Source of the DNA: Cristatella mucedo
Lineage: Eukaryota > Bryozoa > Phylactolaemata > Cristatellidae
Reading direction: 5' to 3'
NCBI GenBank assembly: GCA_009760855.2
Contig: WPIO01000011.1
Span: 7,067,501 to 7,131,500 of the forward strand
DNA length: 64,000 nucleotides
Part shown: piece after piece, positions 44,401 through 55,420 of the stretch
How the letters are laid out: each line of letters begins with the position of its first letter
Numbering within the stretch: the first letter of the stretch is position 1
Position numbers and translations under genes: made by a program
The notes under the pieces: generated by a model
Databases searched by the model: none
Told to the model about the DNA's origin: nothing
The model's input: the letters and a program-made list of their open reading frames with translations, nothing else

Positions 44401-45029
44401 TATGACTGCTACAAGCAAGATTTTCCCCCTCAACTGGGACCTGCCATCATAAATCAGTCCTTGCAGATGACCCTGAATTAGCAGTTAGTTGCAGTTACAG
44501 TTGGGGCCTCGCACTGACCTAAGCTGGCTTCCCAGCAACCAGTGTATCGCGCTAAAAGCTCTCTCTTCACCTTGAAGTCTCCGTTCTATGTCACCGGCTT
44601 GCCTATCTGGAATATCTCCCATCAGGCTTGTGTTGCATCACCTGCTGACACGACTTGCTGATCGTTCGATTGTTAGTGCCTCTAGTAAACCGTAATTGGC
44701 ATTTATAAAGAAGCGAAATACATACCCGGTCCTCACAGCATTGGCTCGAACTGTGTGAATCGTCCCAGAGTACTTGCGGGAGGTGTATATTGTGGTAATG
44801 CATGCTGTACGTTAAGCATTTCATCACTGCATATGTACACTGCATTCCACAAACATTTGTACGAATCTGCTACCAGCACATATTTTACTAGAAACAATTT
44901 TTAGATTAGATCTAACTCTTGGGGCACTGTTTATTATGCTGCAAGCCGATTTAGGTTTAGATCAAGCAGATGTAGTTACACACAGTTTGTCAGGTACAAT
45001 CAATAACTTGACGAGGCAGTTTGCTTTTT

Positions 45030-45960
45030 GATGACTTCATGCAATCGTGTCGGCATTTACTCTGTCAGCTGCCGGCACGTTTCTGGAAGAATTTTCTTCC
45101 GGAGGGATGAACTGTCAGCAACCCGTCAAGACCTTAACAAACTCATCGGGTTTCGTGCACCGCAGAACTCGAAACCTTAAAGCTCGTTCGACTTCGTCCA
45201 ACGGATGTTCCATTAAAATCAAGTCCGGGTTTTGCCTTGGCCACTGTATGACAGCAATTGACTCCCGTTGTCAGTTCGGTTCGTGAAATACTGTTAAGAG
45301 TCACAGCAGTCTTCGATGGATCACTGTCATGTTGTCAACAGAAATTGAGTCCGTCAAGAGCTAGGGCAGATGGCCATGTTACAGTCAGCAAAATGTCGAA
45401 ATAGACATTATAATTCACAATTCCTTGAATCCACTGTGGGTGCCCCCACACCAGAAGCTCAGAAGCAACCCCATACCGTATCACTTCCTCCACCAAATGT
45501 AAGGTCTTTTTTTCAGACAAACGTCCACGTGCGCTTCACACATATTTGCCGGTGAACGTACTTCATTTTGCTGCAACCAGAGTCAATTTGGACTTCTCAG
45601 CACATAGAACTTTGCTCTTCCGGGCAGCAAGCTGCCCCATGCTGGGATCGGCAAGCAAAATCCAGCCCTGCTTTTTTTGTGCTGCACATTAACAATGGCT
45701 TGCAACTGGTCACGGGCGCATTCCGACTTTATTCGTTAAGCCATGCATTCGCCGTGTTTTGGCTTACGACCATTGCGGTTGCTTGTCAGAGACTCTTGCC
45801 GTGCATTTTGGCTGTGGCAAACCTGTCCTTCAGAGCCATGCTTTTGAGGATCCGGCCCTCCCTCGAAGAAGTTATTCAAGGGAGACCCGATCACGGCAGT
45901 GGCTCTGTGCTACCATAGCCCAGACTAATAGTGTTCGTAGCAGTACCCTCTGAGATCTGC
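45030..45960 (-). mobile_element. Tc1/mariner transposase remnant
   Basis: Translated minus strand keeps the Tc1 order across frame breaks: a VWG motif followed by IQGIVNYNVYFDILLTV (45440-45360), HDSDPSKTA, then QWPRQNPDL..MEHPLDEVE (about 45240-45190; Tc1 WP.QSPDLNPIEH) and IPPE. Many stops. It lies in the 1.35-kb block found only in the long segmental copy. Confidence 0.8.
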
Positions 45961-46151
45961 CGCCGCCTCGCGATTTCTCGGTTTTAATGGCCATGTCCGT
46001 GCAGCGACATGAAAACTGCTCTCGTATCCTCATAAATGTGTGCACCTAGCAGCGTGTTCCAGTCGCTTACTACCGGAACGTCTCTATGCCAGGAGCTGAC
46101 CTCAGTCAAGGAGACATCCGGGTACCTTAGCTTATCATTGGCCGAGGCAAC

Positions 46152-46305
46152 GCCGTGCTGGTTTGGTCTAGCGGTTAAGGTGTTCGCCCTTTCCAATGTC
46201 TGACCGAGGTCGTGGGCTCGAGCCCCGAGGCATATGTGAAGCGCCTGAATAGAGATTAAGTTCTCTTAGGGCGCTATATAAATGAATTATATTTATTTTT
46301 AACGA
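46152..46305 (+). mobile_element. tRNA-derived SINE-2 with LINE-type 3' tail
   Basis: A box TGGTCTAGCGGTTAAGG, B box GGGCTCGAGCCCC, no acceptor stem, then GAGATTAAGTTCTCTTAGGG and CGCTATATAAATGAATTA. The tail is the one that ends LINE copies here, which is how a SINE can borrow the LINE reverse transcriptase. Confidence 0.8.
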
Positions 46306-46731
46306 AATGGGCCAAATAACGGTGCTCCGTAATGGCATCCAAGAGGGGTGAATAGTCTCTTGACCACACCACCCCATCTGTTTAGATGACAATCGTTGGA
46401 CTCGGTGTCCGACGAATGCAGTTATTTACTAAGCCAAGCGTAGCAAGCTGCAACTTAGTGCAAAGTTATATTGATAGATGGTTATAATTTAATAATGGTT
46501 TAGCTGAATGACTTGCTCGAATATCGGCATAAGCAGCAGCTGAACTCAGATCGACGGACCAGGTTCGTATACACGTTATTTAGGGCAGTGTAAAATGCCT
46601 AGAAAGAGACGTGCTCGTGGATCGTTATGCCTATGTTTCTACGTTAATTCTGTAATATATACCTGCTAGAACGAAAACAGCTGCAGGTCGTGTGTGTTTC
46701 GCATCCTTCAAAGTTATTGGTCTGCCTTTAG

Positions 46732-46885
46732 ATATTTGACCCGAGCCTGAAGAAGAAGAAAAAGAAGAAGAAGACTCCATTTGAGTTCGAGGCATCGGCC
46801 GGAGGAGAAAATCATGCAGCCGAAACACCGGAGACTGTAGATGCACCTGAAGCAGATGGACCGGCACCATCTGTCAAGGACGAAG
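46732..46885 (+). CDS. EIF2S2: eIF2-beta exon: first lysine block
   Basis: Acceptor TCTGCCTTTAG, donor G|GTATTT. Reads [20 protein letters not shown] and an acidic tail ending SVKDE. In-frame start is phase 0, consistent with a tiny first exon ending in Met. Confidence 0.9.
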
Positions 46886-49800
46886 GTATTTATTGTTAGC
46901 CCACATTGACCTGTAGTGAGCAGTGCATTGCCTTGTTTTTAACACTTTTTCTTATCTTCAGTACTGACCGTGTACCTATTGAATTCTTCATCGACTAGCT
47001 GCCAATTAGCCTCGTTTGGTAATGGTCACCTGTGCTATCTCGGCTGCAGGAGAACCACTTGCTGACGACTTTAGTGGAATGAAAAAGAAAAAGAAAAAGA
47101 CCGTCACTCTAGCTGCAGAAGCAGCAGCAGGAGGTGCCGAAGCCGATGACGGCGATCTTAAAAAGGGCACGGAGAAGCTCAGCTTAAATGATGCACCGGT
47201 ATTGCCTCTTGTGTCACCCTGACAGGCGTTATTTGCTTGGCCATGACGATTAATTTCTCCGGAACGTTGTGGCAGCACTGCTTTCCTTGTCACCATACTT
47301 GGTGATACATATAGGGTTTCGTTCTGGTGCCGGTCTTACTTCTTGTGCATCCGGTGCAGGGCGAAGAAGCATCTGAGGATTTTGACTTCAACCAGAAGAA
47401 AAAGTCGAAGAAAGATAAGAAAGTCGTTATCAGCGATGCCCTCGAAGTCTTAGGTGAGGAAACTGTCGAAGTAAAGACGTCGCAACCAATAGCCATCAAG
47501 GAAGGTGATTATTCGCATACCGACCGAGATTACACATATGAGGAGGTTAGTAGTGTTATGGAGCAATGTAATGTAATGTATCTCGCTTTGTAACTCCGCA
47601 ACGCCATAAAGACTAAGTACACGTGTTATACAGGAGAGTTTTTTATAGCACACACGCACACACAGCTAAAGTCCCTTTTGGTATGGATTAGGTAGCAAAC
47701 AGAGTTCATGCCACGCAACAACGAGAAAGTTTAAGCATAGCAGTCTGGGGAGCAGTTGAGGTTGTGAGTAGCATGGAAGTAGCAGCTCACGGCCGCTCAA
47801 AATAATGAGCCATAGTCGCCAGCAGGAGAGTAGTTGTCGTTCGCAAGAATCGTGGAAGCGAGTTCCAAAGTCTAGGACCTGCAGTGCCAAAGCTTCTGTC
47901 GCCAACAGTCTTTAAGCGCAGGAATTGGACAGCTAATTCCATACAGAACCTGAGGGCACGAAGAGGCTAGAACTGGTGCAGCAGTTCAGCTAGGGATGGG
48001 GGAGCCAAGCCATGGGGGGCCTCGTGGGTCAGCATCAGAACTTTGCTGTGTATCTGTTGATCAACCGGCATCCATCGTTGCTCTTTTAGGAAAGGAGACA
48101 TGTGGTCAAACCTGGGGCTTGTAAACTAGCCTTGCAGCCATATTTATAACCAGCTGCAGTGGCCTAGTTGGTTGCTTTGGTAGCCCAGTCCAAAGGGAAT
48201 TAAAACGAGCAAGCACTTGGCTTGCACAACATAGCTAAGATCGGCAGTGGAAATCACAAATCTGGTTAAGGAAGGATGCTGCCATGCCAAGTATCGTGAT
48301 ACTTGTTAAGGTCGTTTGCTCTCACTCTTTGGTGAATGTGCGTGCATGCATGTGCTTGTGCAAATCGTAGCTCTGGAGATCTAGGACGGAAAGTAGCTGA
48401 TACGGAGTGACTTGACTCAATGTGTGACCAAGTGTGTGTGTGTGATTAAGTAGTGACGGCATTGTATATAGGCAAGGTGCCATATCCGGAGGCAACGTTA
48501 GGATTGTGCAGTAGCAGCAAGAAATTCTTGAATTGTTTCGCATACACAAGCAGATCGTGCCAAAGGCAGTATCCGGTTGTGGCACGTGGTCACGGCAGTC
48601 GAGCAGCAAGCCCCGAGGCATGTTATCAGTGCTTTCTTGATGAGGTTAGTAGCCCAAAGGCTTGAGGGGTATGGTTACTTCCATCGCTATGCCGATGAGA
48701 CTGTGCATAGAGGTGTTGCCCTGTCAGCACTCTGATAGTAGCATTATGTATTTGTGCCCTCACTTGGAATCTCTGCTGATGAGAGGCAGTAGGCGTTATA
48801 TATACTTACTAAAAGTCATAATAACTTTGCTCGGCCTGCGTAGGTCCTGTCGTGCAGTACCTTTTGCTCAGTCTGCATCTGCTCTTTCAGCTTCTGAATC
48901 GTGTGTTTAACATCATGAAAGAAAAGAACCCTGAGATGGTCTCTGGTGAGAGGAAGAAGTTTGTCATGAAGCCTCCCCAGGTCTCTCGACTCGGAACCAA
49001 GAAGACAGCATTTGCAAACTTTGCAGAGATATGCAAACTGTAAGTACTTGCAAGCTGCCTGGCTGCTGCTGGGCGTGGGCGGACACGTTGGTATTGGAAA
49101 CGTTCGATTTGGGACAGTGCCAAGTGGCCAGAGCTAACGCCTACCTGCTATGTTGTTTCATTGAAGGCTTCACAGGCAGCCTAAGCACCTTCTGGCATTC
49201 ATGTTAGCCGAACTCGGTACAAGGTGCGTCCTCCTAATTTAATTTATATGAAGCTGCCTTGTTGTGACCTTTGCTGAGTCCTATAGCCTTGCTGTTACCA
49301 CTTCTTCTGCAGTGGTTCAGTCGATGGCAGTAATTCTCTTATCATCAAAGGCCGGTTCCAGCAGAAGCAGATCGAGAGTGTCCTGAGGCGCTACATTAGT
49401 AAGTCGTGCTCACCTCACTGGTCATGCAGCACCCCCTTAGGATATTCGCCAAGTGTGCTGGCCATCGTATGAGCTGTTAAAGTAATCAATACCAGCACTT
49501 AGCCACTACAAAATCTTTGACATGTGGCCTCAAGTGCTATGGCTGTAAATTCGTTCATGTAGTCAGTTTTCTACGATGCCAGGCAACTGAAGTTATACGC
49601 AGCTGTGAAAATATTTGACTACCAAAAATATATATATGACCCTGTTTAGTCGTCCCAGCACGATTAATGATAATAACATGATGGTATAGTGCCATCAACG
49701 ATCTTAATCACTTTCTAGGCACTTAACATATGTTGCAGCATGCATAGTGTCAACACACATGAGAACGTAGAACGCAAAGGATGCATCACAAGGACGCACT

Positions 49801-51671
49801 AAATGCTGTGACAAATATGTCCATGTTTTGCTTTTTTCCAACGTCAAGTCAGGCGATTGACGGCATGCCGTCAGTCGGGAGTGATATGAGTTCCATGCTT
49901 TTAGAGCACACGAACTAAAGGCACGGTCTTTCTTCAAACGATTTGAGGTTTATACGAGGTGTAGATAAACGGTTTTATTCTGGAAAGTGAGTTGAACTGT
50001 GCCTGGCCTGGTGGGCAGTAGTTCTTTCTTACAGTTAGGCCAGAGCCAGAAAATGAAAGGACCTACGTGTGAGAAACAGTTCCTTGAAGTGGATGCACTG
50101 CTGGAGTGGGAGTCGGCAAGGATGTCGAGCTCGGAAGGAAGTGGTATGGCAAATTTGCTGCTCACGACTGACGAGCCTGGCTGTAGGGTGTTGCACCAAC
50201 TGTAATTGCCTGATTGCTTAGTCCGATAGACCAGCAGGCAGTGTTTTTCAGAAATGCAAACGGGATATTACAAATGCATTGACCAATTTGGATGTAGTAT
50301 TCCTGTCTTAGCAAGCCCGAATGTTAGCAATGTTATGCAGCTGAAAATAGGCAGACTTGACTGGAGCTGATGTGATCCTGTAGTGCAGCGGTTTGTAACC
50401 CTGTGGGTCGCGTCCCCTTAGGGGTACGAACCACCCTTTCACTGGGGTTGCTTAAGACCATCAGAAAACGCATTTCTGCATTGTGCTTACAATAATTTTA
50501 TGGTTGGGGTGCCATAACATTGTAAACTGTATTAAAGGGTCACAGTATTAGGAAGGTTGAGAACAACTGCTTTAATGTAAGGACACCTAGATGATGTGCA
50601 GATGCAACAGGAGATATGCGGCTGGCTGAGCCGATTTTGAGCGTTTTGCTTTCCAATATCCAGTTACACCTGGTTTGCACATTGCTCGTGAACTGGTTTC
50701 GTCGTGGTTTAATTTAAGAAAGTTGCGGCCATCCATGTGCAGATGTCAGCAATACATGCAGCAAGGGTGTCTAGAGAATTCGACGTGATTCAGGGCTAGG
50801 TGGGATCAAAGCAAAGTTACAACTGAATGTCATCTGCGTACAAGTGATTGATCGTGCTTATCGATCACAGTGGTTTAATCTGTGAAGAGTGCATCTTCTA
50901 AATGACCTTTCGTCTCTGGCCTGACATAAAAGTCACCGGCTTCTTTGTTAACTCTTCTGATGTTGCGCATTCCAGAGCGCAAGTTTTACTAAAAAGGTCG
51001 GCTACTGGTATGTGCCAAAAACCTTCATCGGCTGCCTGTCTATATCGCTCCATAGTTGCTTCATGGGGCTCAAATCAGGAGAATGACTGGGCCACTGCAC
51101 CAAAAGGATTTGTGCAAAAGTACATCATTGGCCCGGCAGTAGACTTTGGGGTCGTTATCTTGCTGCCAAATGTAACGTTCCCCAAGCAGAGTATATAAAC
51201 TTTGAAATCAAACTTGCTATATTCAACAATAACTCATTTAAATAGTTTTTGACACATCCTTGTTTACTGCTGGGGAAGAGGCCCAGCGGGTCGCATGAGA
51301 TGTGAACCCCATAGAACAATTGTGGAACGATATCGGCAGGCAGATGAGGCGAGGTATTTGACCTACACCAGTAACCACCTTGTCCAGTACTTGTGCTCAA
51401 TGGAATGTATGTAGCAGCAGAACTTACTAGTCTTTTTCTACACAAGAATCCTACGTGCTAGTGTGCCAATTATTCATGACTTGTCGCCATTACAGAGGAA
51501 TACGTCACTTGCCACACGTGTCGATCTCCGGAAACAAATTTGGAGCGTGATACTCGTCTGTTCTTCCTTCAATGTACGACGTGCGGGTCGCGCTGCTCAG
51601 TGGCCAGCATCAAGTCTGGCTTCCAGGCTCTCACTGGCAAGCGCGCTGCCATTCGTGCCAAGGAGACGTGA
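46732..51671 (+). CDS. EIF2S2: Eukaryotic translation initiation factor 2 subunit beta (eIF2S2), 7 exons seen
   Basis: eIF2-beta belongs to the eIF2-GTP-Met-tRNAi ternary complex and contacts eIF5 and eIF2B through its lysine blocks. Exons: 46732-46885, 47050-47198, 47360-47545, 48891-49039, 49167-49223, 49313-49398, 51496-51671; phases join throughout. The N-terminal half has three lysine-rich blocks, one per exon ([35 protein letters not shown]), as in the family. Then come [49 protein letters not shown] and the C-terminal zinc ribbon CHTC-x19-CTTC. The coding sequence ends RAKET at 51671. A first exon with the start Met and few residues upstream of IFDP was not located. Introns 3 and 6 (by the exons seen) are expanded by a LINE-A, a LINE-B, a hAT miniature element and Tc1 debris. 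An AATAAA lies at 51971. Confidence 0.95.
47050..47198 (+). CDS. EIF2S2: eIF2-beta exon: second lysine block
   Basis: Acceptor ATCTCGGCTGCAG, donor CCG|GTATTG. Contains [20 protein letters not shown] and KLSLNDAP. Phase matches the neighbours. Confidence 0.9.
47360..47545 (+). CDS. EIF2S2: eIF2-beta exon: third lysine block and DRDYTYEE
   Basis: Acceptor GCATCCGGTGCAG, donor GAG|GTTAGT. Contains [13 protein letters not shown], and ends DRDYTYEE, the entry to the conserved C-terminal half. A LINE-A copy begins about 20 bp into the following intron. Confidence 0.92.
47560..48215 (-). mobile_element. LINE family A 3' fragment in eIF2-beta intron
   Basis: Same 3' end as the copies at 2370 and 53195. 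Its tail (ATGTA-type repeats, 47567-47580) abuts the donor of the DRDYTYEE exon. Coding remnants are decayed. Antisense to the host gene. Confidence 0.8.
48891..49039 (+). CDS. EIF2S2: eIF2-beta exon: LLNRVFNIM core
   Basis: Acceptor CTGCTCTTTCAG, donor CT|GTAAGT. Reads [20 protein letters not shown], then [20 protein letters not shown] and NFAEICK. Highly conserved in the family. Confidence 0.95.
49167..49223 (+). CDS. EIF2S2: eIF2-beta exon: [10 protein letters not shown]
   Basis: A 57-nt exon, acceptor GTTTCATTGAAG, donor AG|GTGCGT, reading [17 protein letters not shown]. Confidence 0.95.
49313..49398 (+). CDS. EIF2S2: eIF2-beta exon: GRFQQKQIE
   Basis: Acceptor CTTCTTCTGCAG, donor A|GTAAGT. 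Reads [20 protein letters not shown] and ESVLRRYI. Confidence 0.95.
49667..50880 (-). mobile_element. LINE family B copy in eIF2-beta intron, hosting a hAT element
   Basis: LINE-B on the minus strand, antisense to eIF2-beta. Its ICTWMAA.FLKLN and CHITP-type segments are recognisable. It is interrupted at 50386-50569 by a SPIN-like element. Confidence 0.8.
50386..50569. mobile_element. SPIN-like hAT miniature element (MITE)
   Basis: A 184-bp non-coding element with imperfect terminal inverted repeats CAGCGGTTTGTAACC and (reverse) CAGTTGTTCTCAACC. Internal GGGTCGCG..CCCCTTAGGG, AAGACCATCAGAAAA and ACTGTATTAAAGGGTCAC are hallmarks of the Space-Invaders/Charlie group of hAT elements. Flanked by 8-bp CTGTAGTG (50378-50385) and CTTTAATG (50570-50577), six of eight identical with a central TA as hAT prefers. 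Inserted in a LINE-B copy. Confidence 0.8.
50895..51235 (-). mobile_element. Tc1/mariner transposase fragment (minus)
   Basis: WQQDNDPK and, in another frame, [17 protein letters not shown]: the Tc1 catalytic-region motifs, with frame breaks. In the last intron of eIF2-beta. Confidence 0.75.
51240..51430 (+). mobile_element. Tc1/mariner transposase fragment (plus)
   Basis: [17 protein letters not shown] (51299-51352) followed by a stop and TPVTTL...WN, the C-terminal Tc1 motif. Opposite to the adjacent minus fragment, so either two insertions or an inversion. Confidence 0.75.
51496..51671 (+). CDS. EIF2S2: eIF2-beta last exon: C-terminal zinc ribbon
   Basis: Acceptor TGTCGCCATTACAG. Reads [20 protein letters not shown], then [20 protein letters not shown], ending [10 protein letters not shown] stop. 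Four zinc-ribbon cysteines are present. Confidence 0.95.
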
Positions 51672-52804
51672 AAGTGCTGCTGTGGGTGCCGTGTGTGCAC
51701 TGCTGGCCACCTGCGTGCCAAGTCGTATGCTGGCACCTACATCTTTGATGTGCTGGTGAATCCCTCTGTGCATGTATACTGTACACTGAGACCTCTAGAG
51801 ACAGCTTTTATAGCTGCTCCCTGCTGATGGTGAGGGGGCCTGCATGGTTTACACTCATGCATCCAGTGTGTTCGTGGCATGGCTGTACTACTTGGCAGCA
51901 GGGTGTTAATACAATGCCTGATAATGAATTTTATATCAAGTTTCTATCGTGTATTACAGCATGCCGGCTAAATAAAATCCTGCTTCGGAGCTGGAATGCT
52001 ATTATGCTGTGGTGGATGTCTTTGCGTAGGCCAGCCTCAACTTCATCTGTCACGGTAAAAGTGTTGGCAACTAGAGCCCTCGAATACCTATCGAACTATC
52101 AGAAATCAAACCTGAAACACCGGGTACTGAATATAAAGACCGCCATTTGCAAAGCATGACCCTTTTAAAATGCGATACCTGCCGTGACCAAAACTCATCT
52201 CGACTGGCTGTTAAGTGCAATGATCAAACTCGATAATTTTGAATGCCAGTGCAACTGTACACAAGTACATTTTTACAAGTTTGTGACGGCTCGTTTACAG
52301 TGTGCCTTATCTTATATTTTCAGTGCTACTACGGTAATGCTATGACGAGTGTTATGTCAAAAAATATAAGGGGGATAATTTTCTAAATGGCATTTATGGC
52401 TGTGGCTTCACCGTGCACTCTCATTCGCCGTGAAATAGTAACGAGCTGACTTTTGATCTGCTCGTCGTTACATTACGTATTGATGTGCCGTTAAGATATA
52501 TCTCAGCAGAGCACAGCAACAAGAATAAGAGCCTGACCGGGACAGGTCTCGGCGACGAAATGTCGTTACGTTAGGTTAGTCATTGCGGCTGAGCCGTTGG
52601 TTGATTTTAACCGCCTGTTTTTTACCGCCTATAAGGCTAAAGAAAAACTGATATTTTGCATCAAGAGTCGTTCTTCATACAGATTACATAAACATTGACC
52701 TTGTGGAGACTACAAGCAATACAGATAATTACACTGGTATTTGTCAACGGCAGCAGCCAACTAAAGTAGTAATATTCAACTAAAAATAATTCAACTGAAG
52801 TAGT

Positions 52805-53085
52805 AATAGTAATGAAATTTGTATAGCGCTCTTAGACAACGTAGTGACTTTCTAGGCACTTGAAATTGGATGCAAAGGAAGCGCGATTGAATGGTAGCAT
52901 TCTCAATGACAACAAGCATAACATGGTTAGAGGTGACATGCACGGGGTAACGACGACCTGCTGCCCCGGGATAAGGTCACTCCGTTATGCTTGTCATTGA
53001 GCATGCTACCACTAATCAATCGATCATGTTTCCTTTGCAGCAAAGTGCCTAGAAAGAGATTTGAATTCTCTGAGGGTGCTGTAGC
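52805..53085. mobile_element. Inverted pair of LINE-B tails
   Basis: Minus tail 52805-52950 and plus tail 52968-53085 form an inverted repeat around about 20 bp of GC-rich spacer. It immediately precedes the LINE-A copy. Confidence 0.65.
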
Positions 53086-53194
53086 CAAAGCCACTTCATG
53101 ACACATTGGCTTTCACGGGACCCCATAAAGTCCTGCAGGTCCTAGGTTTCTGAACTCTGCTGCTGCCGACTATGGCACGTCCTTTCCAGTGGTC

Positions 53195-55210
53195 CTATGT
53201 AATGTAATGTATCTTCGTCTGTAACTCCACAAAGTCATAAAGACCACGTGGGTGTTACACGGGATAGTTTTGTATAGCACACTCACAGCCTAAGCGGCTT
53301 TCGGTACACATTCGGTAGCCAACAGACTTCTTCTCACGAAACAAAGAGAAAGTAGGAAGCATAGCAGAGTTAGGAGAGCAGTTGAGGTAGTCAGTAGCAT
53401 GGAAGTAGCAGCTCAGGACCGCTGAAAAGGATGAGCCATAGTCGGCAGCAGGAGAGTAGTTGTCGTTGCGTAAGAATTGTAGAAGCGAGTTCCACAGTCT
53501 AGGACCTGCAGAGTTAAAGCTTCGCAGCCAACGGCCTTTAAGCTGAAGAATGGTACAGCTAATTTATTGTCCATATAGGAACTGAGGGCACAAGGAGGCT
53601 GAAACTGGTGCAACAGTTCAGCTAGGTACGAGAAGCCAAGCCGTGGCGGTCCTTGTGGGTCAGCGTAAGAACTTTGCTCTGGATCCGTTGCTCAACCGGC
53701 ATCCATCCTAGCTCTTTTAGCAAAGGAGACACGTGCTCAAACCTCTGGGACTTGAAGACCAGCCTTGCAGCCATATTCATAGTCTGCTGCAGTGGTCTAA
53801 TAGCTTTCTTTGGCAGCCCAGCCAATAAGGAATTGCAATAATCAAGCCGAGACAGAACTAAGGAGGTAGTTACATTTTTTACAAGCCACAGTGGGAGACA
53901 GCTCCTAATCTTGGATAGGGGTCGGACGTGATAGCTAGCTGTAGGAGAAGTCTTCTGAATGAAGCTTTTAAAATTGAGGCAGTTGTCGAAAACGACACCT
54001 AAATTTCGAGCACGTGGTGACGGTCGCACAATAGCATCACCTATTAGAAGAGCAAAGCCTTTTAATCCAGCCACACGCTTAGGGTGTCCTATGAGCAGCA
54101 TTTCGGTTTTATCATCATCTAATTTCTGGAAGTTTTCCGACATCTAAGATCAAATATCAGCAAGGCAAGCATTCAGTTTTTTAGTTGCTGCAGCAGCATC
54201 CGACGGTTTGAACGATAAATACAACCGAGTATCATCAGCATAGAAGTGATATCCTATTCCATGGGCCTTGATCATTTTTCCCAGAGGTTGTGTATAAATG
54301 GAGAACAGCAAGGGGCCGAGTACGGACCTTTGAGGGATTCCACAGGTGACCCTTCTCGTTTGTAAGACCTGACCTTCACACGTCACGGATTGAACACGAT
54401 CGGACAAGTACGATTTAAACCACGCCAGTTCTTCGTCTGCCAGATCGATCCTTGATCTCAATCGTTCAAGCAGAACATCGTGATGAATGGTGTCAAAGGC
54501 AGCAGACAGATCCAGCAGAGCTAGGGCACGTGACATTCCCGTCATCGCTGCCACGTAGAATATGATTGTTTACATGGAGGAGAGCAGCTTCTGTGGAGTG
54601 CTGCCTCTTGAATCCTGATTGAAATGCTTCTGACATTTCATTATTTTCAATATGGTCAACCAGCTGCTTAACAACAATTTTTTCAAGAATCTTTGACAAG
54701 AAAGGAAGAAGGAAAACTGGCCGATAGTTTACAAGGACCTCTGTATCTAATCCAGGCTTTTTAAGTATGGGTCTAACGATTGCCGATTTGAAGGACTTGG
54801 GAACGACCCCTTTTCCCAGAGAAGCATTACAAATCTTGGTTATTGCAGGGCTAAGTTGTTCTGCTAGTGAAGACCACAGAGATGAAGGTATAGAGTCTTC
54901 AGGAGACGAGCTCTTTTTGCTAGACCTTATTAAGGTAGCCACATCGCATGCAGAAACCTCGGAGAACCTTTTAAGGAAGGTCACAGGTTCAGGAACCACG
55001 ATTGCTTTAGTCGGAGGGTGCTTAATAAAGGCACGAATGTGCACAATTTTTTCAGTAAAGAACGCTGAAAACGTTTCGGCTGAGCCCTTAATATCTGGGG
55101 AGTCAGACTTCACAGTATTTGCCAGTAAATGGTTTACCGTCTTGAAAATCTGTTTAGTGTCCGACTGGCAGGAATTCAGCTGTCGGATAAAAAAAGAAGC
55201 CCTGGCTTTT
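53195..55210 (-). mobile_element. LINE family A, most complete reverse transcriptase in window
   Basis: The protein is broken into four frames but keeps the reverse transcriptase blocks in order: PILKKPGLD..NYRPV, AFQSGFKRQHSTEAALL, ALLDLSAAFDTIHHDVLLER, GIPQRSVLGPLLFSIYT and YADDTRLYLSF (catalytic YADD), followed by the C-terminal LDYCNSLLAGLP part. The endonuclease domain is missing by 5' truncation. Frame breaks near 54550,54145 and 53615 make it inactive. The 3' tail is ATGTA repeats. Confidence 0.85.
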
Positions 55211-55420
55211 TTACTTCCGTGCCACTCACTACCTCAGCTGCTCTCCTAACTATGCTATGCTTCCCACTTTCTCTTTGCTGCGTGAGATGGAGTCTGTTGG
55301 TTACCGAATGCGTACCGAAAGCCGCTTAAGCTGTGAGTGGGCTATACAAAACTCTCCTGTGTAACACCTACATTGTCATCGCGGCTTTGTGGAGTTACAG
55401 CCGGAGGGAGATACATACAC
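55211..55420 (+). mobile_element. LINE family A 3' end, head-to-head with the minus copy
   Basis: The last 200 bp of LINE-A on the plus strand begins exactly where the minus copy stops, so the two truncated 5' ends meet at about 55210 and both 3' ends point outward. Confidence 0.75.

Larger units (their letters stand above)
43390..52165. repeat. Segmental duplication, long copy (H4 variant + eIF2-beta)
   Basis: Matches 59265-63060 in the same order and orientation. Differences are a 1.35-kb block at about 44975-46325 (Tc1 remnant plus SINE) only here, transposon insertions in eIF2-beta introns only here, and a LINE-B tail at 60837-61125 only in the other copy. Similarity is very high over about 43490-44850 and clearly lower elsewhere. 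Confidence 0.85.

Noticed and set aside
46152-46235. tRNA gene
   Set aside because: A and B boxes are present but no acceptor stem pairs, and a LINE-type tail follows: a SINE. The same applies at 7825,11694,13290 and 63130.
46395-46412. Possible eIF2-beta first exon (TGTCCGACGAATG)
   Set aside because: It resembles an M-S-D-E-M start but lacks an in-frame ATG at the right place and a splice donor.
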